DNA from: Septoria linicola
Taxonomy: Eukaryota > Ascomycota > Dothideomycetes > Mycosphaerellales > Mycosphaerellaceae
Length of the DNA stretch: 64,000 bases
NCBI GenBank assembly: GCA_024114885.1
Contig: CP099420.1
Coordinates: forward strand, 1,798,001-1,862,000
Direction: 5' to 3'
The notes below the pieces were generated by a model. It was given only the letters and a program-made list of their open reading frames with translations, made no database searches and had not been told where the DNA came from. This document shows, piece after piece, positions 44,673-56,131 of the stretch (its first letter is position 1; every line of letters starts with the position of its first letter). The position numbers and the translations under genes were made by a program.

Positions 44673-45589
44673 CTAGAGCCCAACCCCAGTCGAACCCTTC
44701 AGTCCACCCTTCGCGTAAGCCACCGGAGTCGCTGTGTTCGTGACCGTGTCAGGGGCATCTGTGGCTTTCGTGGTCACGTCCTCGACGGATCTGTTCGTGG
44801 TCGAGTCTGGTCCCGCCTCGGACTTCACGGGCTTGGTGTGCTGATCATTGTATCCCGAAATATCTTGCTTCGTGTTCTGGGAGTCGACACTCTCGATGAA
44901 CCCTCCTAGTCGACCGCCAGTGAGATTATTGAGTCGATGTCCGATAGTGTCGTTTCCAGATGCCTGGCCGCCTCCACTCCCCCTGTCTCCGTTGGCCCAC
45001 TTTAGAATATAGTAGCCTCCAAGGCCCCAAAGGAAGAGGAAGCATGCCGCACCGGTCGTGAACATCACGGTGGGCAGCACGAAGAACAATGCTATGCTGA
45101 CCATGAAGACTGTGAACAGGACGGCTGCGAGCAAGCCGACAATGAGAGCCACGACTAAGGCGAAGATGAAGACCGACAAGCTGAACAGAATGAACAGTCC
45201 GAGAGGTATGCCTGTCAAGGCGAGATTCATGCCGAGAAAAGCCTGCATAGCTCTGTCAGCTCTCCATGGAACAAGACATTTGCAGTGGCGGTGCATGACA
45301 TGGTTCCCCAATAGTGAATGCAGAGCCAACCTACCGACAACTTCGGATTGCGACTCATGAAGTCTTGAAGTCTAGCAATGAACGCCGCTCGCTTCTCTGG
45401 TGGGAAAATGCCATCAATGACACTCTTGCCTTTGGCGAAGACTTTGCCTGCCAATCCATCGAGAGTGCTGAGCACTCTATCTGTTCCGGCTTCGGCTTTC
45501 TTCTGGATGCCGTTTACAGGGGTGCCTTTCGTGGTAGCGGAGGCTTTCTCCTGGACACCGGAGGAGGCATTCTTGAGCTGATCAGCCAT
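44673..45589 (-). CDS. promethin/LDO-like lipid-droplet membrane protein
   Basis: Exons 45589-45335 and 45242-44673 (intron GTAGGT...ATGCAG) give 274 residues. Residues 1-85 are hydrophilic with an amphipathic look. Residues 86-170 form a dense hydrophobic block of three to four helices (GIPLGLFILFSLSVFIFALV, GLLAAVLFTVFMVSIALF, FLFLWGLGGYYILKW), the pattern of the promethin/LDAF1 domain. The tail is polar, Thr/Asp-rich. Family members work with seipin at endoplasmic-reticulum sites of lipid-droplet formation. The assignment rests on the hydrophobic pattern and the LG...GIP and W-GGYY signatures, so another ER membrane family is possible. It is divergent with RPA49. Confidence 0.65.
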
Positions 45590-45987
45590 GATTGTTTGTT
45601 TCTTAGAATTCCTCGATCGAATCTCCAGCTTTCGAGGTCCGCTGTGCTCTCTATCTGAGCCTGACGAAGCCGTGTTGAAATATCGCCTCAGCGGCAGAAT
45701 TTGATGCACGTTTCAGAGAGTCAACCTGGATGTAAGGAGAAGTGGTATGTCCAAGGGAAAGTAGGGTAACGCGCCATGTTGGTCAGTACGACGACGTTGT
45801 GATGCCGTCTGCCATGTTTCCAACTGCAGTGACGACGCGCCAAAGGGTCGCTGATCCATGCTAAGTTAGTCTAGCGTCAACTCTATTTCCAGATCGCGCT
45901 TTCCTCTTCTGTGGGGACAAATTTTTGGAGCTCTCGACATCTCTGCGAAAGTTGCTGCACACCAAGCCCACGAAGCGATAGAGCGCC
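45590..45987. promoter_or_regulatory. shared 5' region of promethin-like gene and RPA49
   Basis: 398 bp between divergent ATGs, necessarily containing both promoters. No individual site is claimed. Confidence 0.5.
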
Positions 45988-47429
45988 ATGTCCGACAAGA
46001 TGGAGAAAAAGAGAAAGAGACAGTCGAACGGGGTGGGAACACCCAACAAAAAACTTGCAACCAGCGACACGATAAAAGTGATCCATGCCGAGGACGACGG
46101 CCTGCACCCAGTTCTTCTGAGTACTTCTGGCGTAAATGCGCCGAAAGTGCCCTTCCAAGCCTACTCGAGGCCCCGGAAGAACAACAAGAAAGCAGCGAGC
46201 GGTAGTGGGCCGATCAAGCCAGCGACACACGATCTACTGCTCCAGTCTTCCCAACATCCTCGACTCGACTACACTGCTGTTCCAAGCCCGATAGACGATC
46301 AGCTCAGCCACTACGTTGCGATATACGATCCGGCGAAGAAGACGCTCCAAATTGCACCAGCGCACCATCTGCATCTGCGAAGCACTCTCAGAGCTGAAGC
46401 AAAGGAATCCGAACAGAAGGGCAAGACGTTCGGTCAGCAGAGAGAAGCGCTCGGCCAGGAATTTGGAACAAAGAAGGCGAAGAAGGCGATTGCGAGCAAG
46501 AGTACGAATGCCATCACGGGAGATGATGGCAAACACACAGATGTGCAGAGTGCCATCTTGGAATCTGTAGGAGGTGAGTCTCTCTGCGAATTCGCGACCA
46601 CTACGCCAACTTGTGCGAGTCCAGCACGATTTGCGCGATTCCAGAGTTTCGCAGCTACAGCAAGTAATTATCGCTAACTTTCGTAGAAACTACCGCAGGT
46701 CTTGCCTCAAAGCTCTCGCAACAGGAGCAAAACGACGCAGCTCTAGCGGCGAAGCCGATACCATGGCCGCACCTTGACGCAGAGAACGCGGAAGCCGTGT
46801 ACACTTTCGACACGCTTCTACCACCCAACGATGCACGACTCGTGAAGACAAAGGACTGGAAAGACAACGCAGACGACGACACCAAGATCGGCTTCAAGCA
46901 CCAGTATCCGGTCTCACGATTCGCTTTCGTCGCCAAATCAGACGCAGACGACGCACCGCTGCGGCTCAAGGCGCTCAAGTACCTAACATTACTCCTCGAG
47001 TTCCGCGACGTGCTGACCGGAGGAGGACGAGGGCCGAAGAAAGTTCCCAAGAAGGAGATGCTGCAAAAGAAGCTTCCGCCAAGTAGGTGGCCCTCGGAGC
47101 TCGTGGACAGCGTGAGGCGACGTTTTTCGAACGACACAGGTGCAGAGCTAGGCAAGTGGCAGCTGGACAATTTAGCAACGCACATCTGTGCACTCGCTCT
47201 TTACGTGGACCACTGGATTTGCGACGTGTGGCATCTGAAAGATGATCTCAAGCTCGATTTGAAAGAGCTCAGCCATTACTTCATGGAGCTAGGCGCGCGT
47301 GTCAAAAAGCCTACGGAATCAGAGAGAAACAGAATGGGCATGAATAAGGCGCAGGCGCAGGCCACACGGATAGCGCGGCTAATGATACCGCTAGAGTTCC
47401 CGAAAGTCAGAAATGTGAGGAGGGCGTAA
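45988..47429 (+). CDS. RPA49: DNA-directed RNA polymerase I subunit RPA49
   Basis: Exons 45988-46573 and 46687-47429, with a 113-bp intron (GTGAGT...TTCGTAG), give 442 residues. The N-terminus is Lys/Arg-rich. The dimerisation part has HYVAIYDPAKKTLQIAPAHHL, the family landmark. A Lys-rich linker follows, then the tandem winged-helix region with RWPSELVDSVRRRFS and KWQLDNLATHICALALYVDHW. RPA49 with RPA34 forms the TFIIF/TFIIE-like module of polymerase I, aiding initiation and elongation of rDNA. Nuclear/nucleolar. Splicing keeps the conserved frame across the join (GGETTAGLASKLSQQ), so the model is firm. Confidence 0.88.
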
Positions 47430-47692
47430 AACCGGCAATGCTTCGAAGAAGTTGTGGGCAGGCCGAGCCACTGAGAGCCAGGATTGGCGTTGGACGCGGA
47501 GACAGAGCGCGGAGCGACTGCACGGGAGAGAGGCAAAATATTCTTGCTTGGTGCACGAAGAAAGTGTTCAGTGTTCAGCGTCCAGATTCTCGGCTCTCAT
47601 TGATTCATCGTGTACATCTCTTCACTGACCGATATCATCACAGCAAGGCCTCCTACCTAGCCTCCTCGGCTCCACGTCGAGCCTGACGGCGA

Positions 47693-48034
47693 TCAAACGG
47701 CCGCGCAGCGCCAATAAAAAACGCCACTGTGCCCAATGAATGTTGGGAAATGTGCGTTCAGAGAGCCACTTGCTCGAAAGCAAACGATCTGGCTCCATAG
47801 CCCGATCGCCAGAATGAAGAACGCCTCGAAGCTCAAGTACTCCGCAGGAACAGGGCGGTTTGCGGCGCGGACACAGTAATAGCATGCCGCGTACACGTAT
47901 ATGCTTCGGATGCGGTCGAGAAGAGGTGTCTCTTTGTAGTACTCCAAGAGCTGCGTGCTTGCTGCGCAGAAGAGGAGGATGTACGTGGCTTTGCGCACAG
48001 GTGGTGGGTCTGGTGTTGCTTGAACAGTTGACAT
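47693..48034 (-). CDS. small membrane protein of unknown function
   Basis: ATG-started single frame of 113 residues. After a short Pro-rich head there are three hydrophobic stretches (ATYILLFCAASTQLLEY, SIYVYAACYYCVRAA, FEAFFILAIGLWSQIVCF) suggesting three helices. There is no recognisable family and no signal peptide in the usual place. RPA49 lies tail-to-tail 263 bp to the left. The alternative is an exon of a longer gene, but no good splice sites flank it. Confidence 0.5.
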   Translation of the reverse strand: MSTVQATPDPPPVRKATYILLFCAASTQLLEYYKETPLLDRIRSIYVYAACYYCVRAANRPVPAEYLSFEAFFILAIGLWSQIVCFRASGSLNAHFPTFIGHSGVFYWRCAAV

Positions 48035-48533
48035 TGCAGGTGTTCTTGCTGTCTACACGTGAGCAACGGGTCAAGGTTAGTTCTCTCATCTCTAGGGCCC
48101 GAGGGAGATGCTGAGATCGTATCTGACTGCCTTTCGTCCTCACAGGACCGATGCATCCCCGCAGTAGCTGTATAGCGAAAGCATATGCGCGACTTCCTTC
48201 CCCAGCTCGAAGAAGTGTAAGCTAAGACTGACCGCTCAAAGCTTGTTGACAAGTCTTGCCTTGGCCCTAGAAGCTCCAGAGCTCCTTCAGACTGTATTTG
48301 GACGACGATCCTGAGCCAACCCCATCATAGCACCGCTGATAGCACTGCGAGCTGCATCATGCTTGGATACAAAGCTCTTCGCCACTGAAATCACAAATTT
48401 GGAGCCCCATTCACAAAGAAGCCATATATTGCCACGCCGCGCATACATTTTGATAGTGATCCAAGTCCTATAGCCCGCTCAGTAGCTAGCCCGAAAACAA
48501 CTCATCAGCAGGATTTCTCCCACGACTTCAACG
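48035..48533. other. intergenic spacer
   Basis: About 500 bp between divergent small genes. No conserved element recognised. Confidence 0.5.
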
Positions 48534-48815
48534 ATGGCTTACTACGGCAGCATCGAGCAGCAAGTCCGCAAGCAGATCCGAAACCCGGAAGAGGAAGAAG
48601 AGCGATATGGTCGTAGCGGAGCCCTGGCCCGTTGGTACGCCAGCGATGAAGATTTTCAAGGTCCTCGATACCATGGCGAAGCACCTGGCTATATCCGCTG
48701 GCAGTGCGCATCAGACTTTGGCAATGGCTACGATATTGGCAGCTGGAATTACGGCGGTGGAGGGGGCTGCTTTGATCCTCACGATCCCGGGAACTGGGAT
48801 CCTCGCTATATTTGA
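48534..48815 (+). CDS. small Gly/Tyr/Trp-rich protein of unknown function
   Basis: ATG-started frame of 93 residues. A charged N-terminus (EEEEERYG) is followed by a Gly, Tyr, Trp and Asp-rich C-terminal half (NGYDIGSWNYGGGGGC, DPHDPGNWDPRYI). There is no secretion signal or known motif. Composition is unusual enough to suggest a real but lineage-restricted protein. An overlapping minus-strand frame exists but has no better claim. Confidence 0.42.
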   Translation: MAYYGSIEQQVRKQIRNPEEEEERYGRSGALARWYASDEDFQGPRYHGEAPGYIRWQCASDFGNGYDIGSWNYGGGGGCFDPHDPGNWDPRYI

Positions 48816-48881
48816 GGCTGGAATTGTGGCAAGGTCGCCTACGGAGTGCATGTAACAATATAGATTCGATGTTCGATGCAA

Positions 48882-50808
48882 CTAGCTAGGCTTATGCCAC
48901 ACATGAGCAGGATCAACATCCTTCAGCTCCGTCTTAGTCAACTTCTCATTGATCCTCTCCTCGATCTCCTTATCCACTTTCCCCCAAATGCGTACAGCCT
49001 CGTCCCTCACTTCCGGCAACGCAGAGCTCATGTGTCCCGAAACATTATGTATGAACTCCTCGTCCACGCCCTGCTCCTTGAACAATTTCCACAGCTCCTT
49101 TGGCTGCGTGAAGTCGTCGTCTTCAACTTGACTTGTGTATGCCTCGACCTTGCCTCTCCATTCATTGAATGGGACGTTAGTGTTTCGAATTTCTTTCACG
49201 GGTTGGAAAGAGCTGCGTACGTAGTCTTGGTCGCCGCCGTAGTTTCCGTCGAAGCGCATTGGACCATCGCGCTGGAAAGGAGAGTAGACCTTTGAGCGAG
49301 CAGCGTTGCATGGGAGAAGCTGGTAGATTGGTCCGACTCTGTATCGTGCCGCGTCTGGATAGCTGAACATTCGTGCCTGGAGCATGATGTCGGCGCTTGG
49401 GCCTATGCCAGGCACCATGTTGGAAGGCGAGAAGGCTGCCTGCTCTACATCTTGGGAGTAGTTTGACGGGTTGCGGTTCAGGGTCATCTTGCCAATAGGC
49501 TACAGAGGGTAGTCCTTGTGAGGCCAGATCTTTGTGTCCTGCGATCTCTGTTAGTTCCCGTTGCTGTGATCCTGACAGATCATGTGCCGACTGAGACAGA
49601 TAACTTACGTCGAAGATATCGTAGCTGACGGTCTCAGCTTCCTTCGGATCCATGACTTGAATACTGACAGTCCAGCTAGGAAAATTGCCGTTCGCGATCG
49701 AATTGAACAAATCGCGGACGTCTTGGCCGGGATCCTCTCCGGCAAGACGAACAGCTTCCTCCATCGATAAAGTCTTGTTGCCTTGGCCTGGCTTAAAGTG
49801 TCACTTGACATACTTGAACGTCCCATTTTCGGGCTTTCCGAGTTTGTAGGTGTGCACGCCGTATGCGCTGACGTTCCGCAAGCTTGCGGGGGTCTAAGAC
49901 TTATATCAGTGATAGCTCTCGTTTGTCTCTGTAGTCGTTCTGTGAGGAACTTGACACCAGGAGCCCCAGCAGTGACGCGATAGGCAGAGACACGGAGTCC
50001 CAATAGGACGAAGCTCTTGTAGATGCTTTCACTTACTCCTCGAGAACCAAAAACTTGCATAAGCGCGTGGGTACCCTCTTGATTATTGTTGTGATAGTCC
50101 CACCACATCGTTGGATCCTGCACGTTGGTTTGCGGGTGCTTCTTATGGGAGCGATTCATAGAAGGAAACTGTAGGCGTCAGTCTCAGTATCGACGACATC
50201 GAAGCCATGAAGAATCGGATCCCTGATGAAGAACACTGGCAGGTCGTTCATGACAAAGTCTTGGTTGCCCTCCTGGGTGAAGAACTTGACCGCAAAACCA
50301 CGAATATCTCTCACAGTATCGGCCGAGCCCTTCTCACCACCGACAGTCGATAGACGTGCCAAGAGTGGCGTCTTCTTGCCGATACCAGTGAGGAAGTCGC
50401 ATGATGTGATATGAGAAATATCATGCGTGACCTCGAACTCGCCCCAAGCGCCTGCAGCCTTGGCGTGAACGACACGCTCGGGAATCCTTTCTCGTGGGAA
50501 GTGCGCAAGTGTTTCAATGAGACCAGTATCTTCCAGGAGTGATAGACCGCCACTAAGGCGTCCGTGAGTACCTCTCAGGATCGTAGAAGTGGTTGGATCC
50601 GAGACTGGTCGGCCTAATTGTAATATCAGTCTACTGCCCGTATTCTTCTCTGCAAAGAGTCTCATCACCTTCGGCAAATGTGTAGTACGCCTCTGCCACT
50701 CCATCTTGCTTGGAGCGTGCAGCGATTTGTGCGCTGTTCTAGAGAATGATCAGCCAAACGTTTCAACTCAGAGGTGGACCCGCATACCTCGATTGCTGCA
50801 GGTGCCAT
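48882..50808 (-). pseudogene. small-subunit catalase, degenerate
   Basis: Exon remains at about 50808-50788, 50738-50669, 50613-50212, 50170-50037, 49893-49609 and 49538-48882 cover a whole small-subunit catalase. Present are the catalytic His segment RVVHAKAAGAWG, the active-site Asn region GNQDFVMNDLPVFFIRDPI, RSHKKHPQTN, and the heme-Tyr segment RMFSYPDAARYRVGP. Three lesions are visible. About 41 bases (50,211-50,171) interrupt RDPI-(Q)FPSMNRS and lack an intron donor of usable length. A TGA at 49,803-49,801 replaces the Trp of YVKWHFKPG. A TAG at 49,502-49,500 replaces the residue after HKDYPL, possibly CAG to TAG. The other introns keep good splice signals. Two independent stops in conserved positions make a full catalase impossible. 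It lies close downstream of RAD16. Confidence 0.82.
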
Positions 50809-51480
50809 CTTGCTTGTCGAAACTTTGGCAAACACTCGTTGTGATAGTGACTCCAGAACGTGACATTCTTGCTGCTTCTAATAGGTGGCTAGCTAGTTGT
50901 GAGTGGTGACATTTGATGAGATCACTTTCTTGCGTTAGCCCATGCCGCCATGGACGCGCATCGCGTCCTGGCATGGGTATGTGAGATCGCCCTCACGAGC
51001 ATACCGGCAGGTCTGATTGGTAAAAGCCCCGACCGATGCATCTGGACGCTATCAGATCCGCGAAAGCATTTTGAAAGTGCGGGCCTGAAGTAGTGATGAG
51101 AGACTGACGAAGCTACAGCAAACACTCCGTCTGATATCCGAGAATGACAGGGGTGTCGTTAGTAAGCGCATCTATGCCGACAGAGGATGCAATGAAGATC
51201 GACACAAGCGTGTCAAATGAGACCGAGAGGGCAGTATTATATCATGTCATTGTACATCTACCATTAGCTACTGTGCTCACAGGTAGTCTCCGCTGGGTAT
51301 CATATCTTAGCAAGCACTGCCCATCTTCTCGTGGGATTTGTAGCGCTGGGCAGCTCGAGAAAGAAGCGGCCACCGTTGGCATCTGATGCGTTGCGAACCA
51401 CTGCAGCCAAAGTGCAGCATAGCGAAGACTGTCGAATTCCTCGCGAATCATGCATGTAGTGCGATGCATGGGCCCAAGTC
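50809..51480. other. intergenic stretch between catalase remnant and RAD16
   Basis: 672 bp, the old catalase promoter and the RAD16 3' flank. No gene seen. Confidence 0.5.
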
Positions 51481-54400
51481 TTATGTGCCGCGGAACAAGA
51501 ACTGCATGTCCTCGGGCGTAAGCTTCTCCATGGCAACCTTGTCATTGTTGATAGTGCCGTTGATCATATTGGCCTTCTTCTCCTGGAGCATGACAATGCG
51601 GGACTCCACAGAGTCTTCGATACAGAGGCGCGTAATGACACACGGACGTCGCTGACCAATGCGGTGGCATCGATCGGCGGACTGCCACTCGGCAGCCGGG
51701 TTCCACCACCTGTCACATTGTTAGCATGATCAAAATCATGGAGGAGGCTGGGAACTTACGGGTCAACGATGAACACTCTCGATGCCTCAACTAAGTTGAG
51801 CGCCACTCCTCCAGCTTTCAGGGAGACCAAGAAGATCTCACACTCGGGCGTGTTCATGAAATGATCGATACTCCGCTGACGCTGAATAGGCGTCATGGAT
51901 CCATCGAGCATGACAGTGTTGAAGCCAGCGCGGCGGAGGCGCCACTCAATCAGCTGCAGCATGGAGGTGAATTGCGAGAAGACAATCGACTTCAAAGTCT
52001 GCTTCTTGGAGCGCAGTTTGTAGAGATCGTAGATGAGCATCTCAATCTTTGTTGAAGATGTCCAATCTTCCATCTTGATGCGATTAATGATGGAAGATTT
52101 CTTGACCACTTCCTCGTCTTGCTCGATGTCCGGCTGGTCGAAATCGATCGAAAGTGGGATATGGCAGCGCGGGCAGTCAGCTTCACCATCTGTCTCTTCG
52201 ACAGATTGGACGTAGGACTTGACGCAGGAGCGGCAGAAGTCGTGTTTGCACTGTGAGCGAATGGCCTCTTCAGCTACTTCGTCGCAGATATTACAAACCA
52301 GTACATTCTGGCCTTCGTGAGCGTTCTTCTTCAGTAGAAGATCTGGATGGTTTGCCACTTGTCTCATCTGCATGATCAGACCAAAGATGTTGGCGTAGTT
52401 GTTGAGCATGACACCTCGAGCAACGTAGGTATCAAACGTACGAGTAGTGTTGCTCATAATGCTGGAGGAGAAGTCACGCTCGATTGGCCCGAAGAACTCA
52501 TTGTGGATGATGACCTCCTTTGGTGGTAGCTCCATGGAGCTTGTATGATCCCGCTTCATACGACGAAGCATAATACGTGCCGTGATGAGCTGCAGCTTAG
52601 CCATGGCCTTGTTTCGGTCTTCTTGTTCTTCTGACTGCGTGATGGGATTGAGCAGCTCCTGATTGAAAACAGAGACGTGCTCCATGCCAGCGTGCTTGCA
52701 CTCAACACACATGTGGTCATCGTCAAGTTGCCAGTGTAGCATAGCGCATGGACACTTCTTGCAAAAGTAATCTGCGAATGGTCGTACTTCCAGGAACCGT
52801 AGTAGTGAGAAGAACTCGCCAATCCGATTCTGCACTGGAGTGCCTGACAAGCACCACTTGTAAGTGCCTTCCAGTGCGAAGCACGCTTTGGCAACACCAG
52901 TCGTACGAGATTTGATGCTGTGAGCCTCGTCCAGGATCAAACGGTGGTAATGAATGGCGTGAATTGGCGAATCTTCCTTGACGATGTCCTCACCACGAGA
53001 CCAGCCTTTGACTTCCTTTCGATGCAGCGACTCCAGGCTGTTGTAAGAGATCAAGATGACATCAAACTCCTTGAGCTTCTTGACAGACATACCCTTGACC
53101 TTGCTGTTCTGCCCATGGTAGACAAGGACTTTCAGCTTGCCATTGGTGTACTCTTCGATTTCGGTTTTCCACTGCATGAGCGCGACTGGTGGCATCAGAA
53201 CCAGCGTCGGCTCCTTTTGCGGATAATCGGACATGATGAGTGATACCGCTTGAATGGTCTTTCCCATGCCCATCTCATCACCAAGCAGTCCACCCTTGTA
53301 GTGAGTCTTCTCTTGCTTGATCATCCAGTTCAGTCCTTCGAGTTGAAAAGGCTTAAGCTTGCGGCTGATACTATCAGGCTGCAAGGCTGCCTCTGGCTTG
53401 ATCACTGGAATCTTTTCGAGATCGGTCCACATTTTCTTGATGCCCGGGTGTGCCCTCTCCAATTTCTTGCGCTCTCGTGCCTTCCTATCCAGCCCAACGA
53501 CAGACTGAATGTCCTCAGCAATCTGCGCGGCTTGCGCAGCAGTGATGTTGCCGTGTCGACGACCACGACCGACTTGACGAGCCGCCTTCCCACCACGCCG
53601 TCCGCGTATTCTAGCCGCGCCTCGATTGGTGGTAGGGACTGCTGTAGCTCGAGCAACAGCAAGCGGAACATCTGACTCGGTGTCACTAACACCGGTAGAG
53701 TCTGGCACTTCCGAGTCCTCCACAACGAACTCCTCGCTATCCACCTCACTAAGATCGATGTCGGATCCATCGCTGTCTGGAATCTGCTTGACCTTGACAC
53801 TCTTGTTGATCGAGCTCCTAGCGTTCGAACTGGCCTTGCGTGTCGGGGTCTTCTTCAGCACACGAGAAGAGCTGGCTTCGGCCTTGATAGGCTTCTTGGA
53901 CCCCGAGTGCGATCCAGTCTTGGCCGATGAGCGACGAGCCTTGACATTCGCAAGCATGGAATCTTCGGTCTCCACTTCGCTCAGTACGCTGATGTCGTCC
54001 TCTGAATCGTTGACCTCTATCACTCGAGCTTTCTTCTTCGCGGGCTGCACGTCTCTTGTCTCGGCATATTCTTGCTCTTGTAGACGTAAAGCCAAAGTCA
54101 GATCGTCTTCCTCGTCCTCGCTGTCCTTGATCGTCACCACGTTTCCGAGAGTCGATCGCTTCCGCTTGCCGTTTGTCGAAGGACCGCCACGAATCGATGT
54201 TGCTGGCGTAGTTCCGGGCGTCTCGTACTCTGCAGATGAGTCTCGGGAAAGGTCATCGGCCGAAGAGAGGGATGAGTTCGTCGGACTCTTAGCCTTTGGC
54301 TTCTTGTACGCGGAACGTTCCATGGCTGATACTGGCGGAATCGCAACGCCTTTCACGACTCTGGGAACGGTTCTGCTGACGACCACGTTGTCGCTGTCAC

Positions 54401-54625
54401 TGTCTGGAAGCGGTGCAGTATCGATGCGAGATCGAGGTGTGGCGATGCTGCCACGAGCCGTTCGGCTTGCGGTTTTCGAGGCACTCGAAGTCGTGCTCTG
54501 GGCTATTCGACCGTAAGTATATGTGATCAACTCGAAGTGCTGACCGAGTGTGTTGTGAGGGAGCATGAACGAAGATGAGGCATACGGGTTTGCCCTGTGG
54601 CGGATCGTCTTGTGAGTCTCGCCAT
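51481..54625 (-). CDS. RAD16: RAD16-like SNF2 helicase with RING finger
   Basis: Preferred model: exons 54625-54586, 54502-51760 and 51709-51481, 1,003 residues, starting MARLTRRSATGQTP. The last intron is certain (GTAAGT...GTGACAG; restores VDPWWNPAAEWQSADRCHRIGQ). The first is inferred (GTATGC, CTTAC branch, AATAG); the alternative is an unspliced start at ATG 54,566. A Ser/Asp-rich disordered region fills residues 1-370. The SNF2 core follows, with Walker A GDEMGMGKT near residue 420 and LILDEAHSIK, then a C3HC4 RING (CNIC...CKHDFC...CPRC) near 745-795 inserted before the second helicase lobe. The C-terminus MEKLTPEDMQFLFRGT is typical. Yeast Rad16 with Rad7 performs global-genome nucleotide excision repair and acts as a ubiquitin ligase. 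Nuclear. Confidence 0.88.
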
Positions 54626-56131
54626 TGCAGGTGAATGGCTCGCGAAAGAGCTCGAGTGTCTTACTTGTCTCTCAAGATGTGATTGAGGACACAAAAACAC
54701 GGCGCATGTGACAGCCTACCTGGTGAATGTGCAGGTGTGAAGAAAGTGAATGCCCAGCAGGCAGAATGGTGGAGAACTCACATCTAACAGATCTCGGATG
54801 CAAGTCGCGGTCCAAGCGCGTCTTCCCAGAAAGGTTTATTAGCGGGCGATGACATGCAGGGGAAATCGGCGAGATCGACAGCGTGTGGCAAATCCTGACG
54901 CGTGGGAATTTCGCGTCTTCGTTGTGCTCCGTCACACTGGATCTTGTTTGTTGGCCAGTGATGGGCTTTGTCTAGTGCGAGGAGTTTCTCGTGGTCGATC
55001 GAATTTGTGGTTGTCAAAGAGCGGAAGTACAATCGAGTTGTCAAGGGTCAGTCAACTTTAGCCAGGCAGCAAGACGCGAGGCGCGTAAAGTGCTTCCGGC
55101 GGAAGGTGAATTGCGGCAAGTGCTCGCCATATTCACCGTTGACCGCGCACTGCGTGGAAGGCGTTCATACACATCGAAGTAACGATGCAACGTTGTCTAT
55201 CATCTGACGAAACATGTTTGGGCTTCTCACTACGCGTCATAATTTGACACGACAGATGGATGTAGTCTGGATCAGCCAGTCCATAGCCAACATCATAGCC
55301 AAATGTCAGACGCAGCCTCAGCCTTCCCTTGTCGGAAGTGGCAATGTCAGAGAGTGTCGAAAAGAATGCTACAACTTGATTGACAACTGCTGCAAGGCAC
55401 TCGTAGAAGGTCGTTCGCCGTTGGCCCAGGAAGGACTGCGTGTTCCTGTAGTATGGGAATTGGCTGAGCTACGCTGTCGTCCGCTCTGGCAGCCAGACGT
55501 GGGATCGAGGTCAATGACAATTCATATCAGCATACACCCTGCTCCCGAAGCGCCTTACTCTGTGCGGCAGCAAGAGAAGGTGTTCCTAAATGTTGTAGCG
55601 GCATTCGTGGGCGTACAGTTTTGTCTTGGAGCATGGCGCATATACCCACACCGTGAATTCCAAAACGATCAACGTAGCTGCTTCCTCCTGGCATCGTCAA
55701 AGATGGCACCACATGGCCATACGCAGACTCACGAGACTGCGATATGATTGAGCTAAAAGCGAAGAAACGATGAAGAAGCAGGCATCTAGTTAGGGCCTGT
55801 CCGGCGAGCATCCGGACTCCGAGCTTGAAAACGGCTAGCGCGCAGAGCCACGACTTGACAAAGACACGAGACACGAGATCCAACGACGACCCAACTTATC
55901 GAAAGCCATCAACGCCAGATTCTCGCGCGCCCGAGACCGCAAAACTTGGTCTCCGACTTTGCTGAGTTCCCGCATGGAAGCTCTGTGAACAGTCAACAGC
56001 GCCTGGCGCCGCGCCGTTCAGCGACCACAACGAACCTTCAGTCATTCCTTGAGCCTACCTTATGTTGACAGCAAACCGATCCTGTCTCGATCCCCAGTTC
56101 CATCAGCGCAAGCTGGTATCTCAACTTCAAC
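54626..56131. other. intergenic region between RAD16 and THO2
   Basis: 1.5 kb upstream of two divergent genes. It contains one moderately long plus-strand frame (55,214-55,747) described separately; otherwise nothing is seen. Confidence 0.45.
55214..55747 (+). CDS. doubtful ORF, unknown
   Basis: ATG-started frame of 177 codons with a Cys-rich patch (ECRKECYNLIDNCCKAL) and no recognised domain, signal peptide or splice structure. An overlapping minus-strand frame of 118 codons lies over its end. It may be chance in the THO2/RAD16 promoter region. Confidence 0.22.
   Translation: MFGLLTTRHNLTRQMDVVWISQSIANIIAKCQTQPQPSLVGSGNVRECRKECYNLIDNCCKALVEGRSPLAQEGLRVPVVWELAELRCRPLWQPDVGSRSMTIHISIHPAPEAPYSVRQQEKVFLNVVAAFVGVQFCLGAWRIYPHREFQNDQRSCFLLASSKMAPHGHTQTHETAI

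Noticed and set aside
53626..54516. 296-codon plus-strand frame
   Set aside because: Antisense of the Ser/Asp-rich N-terminal region of RAD16.
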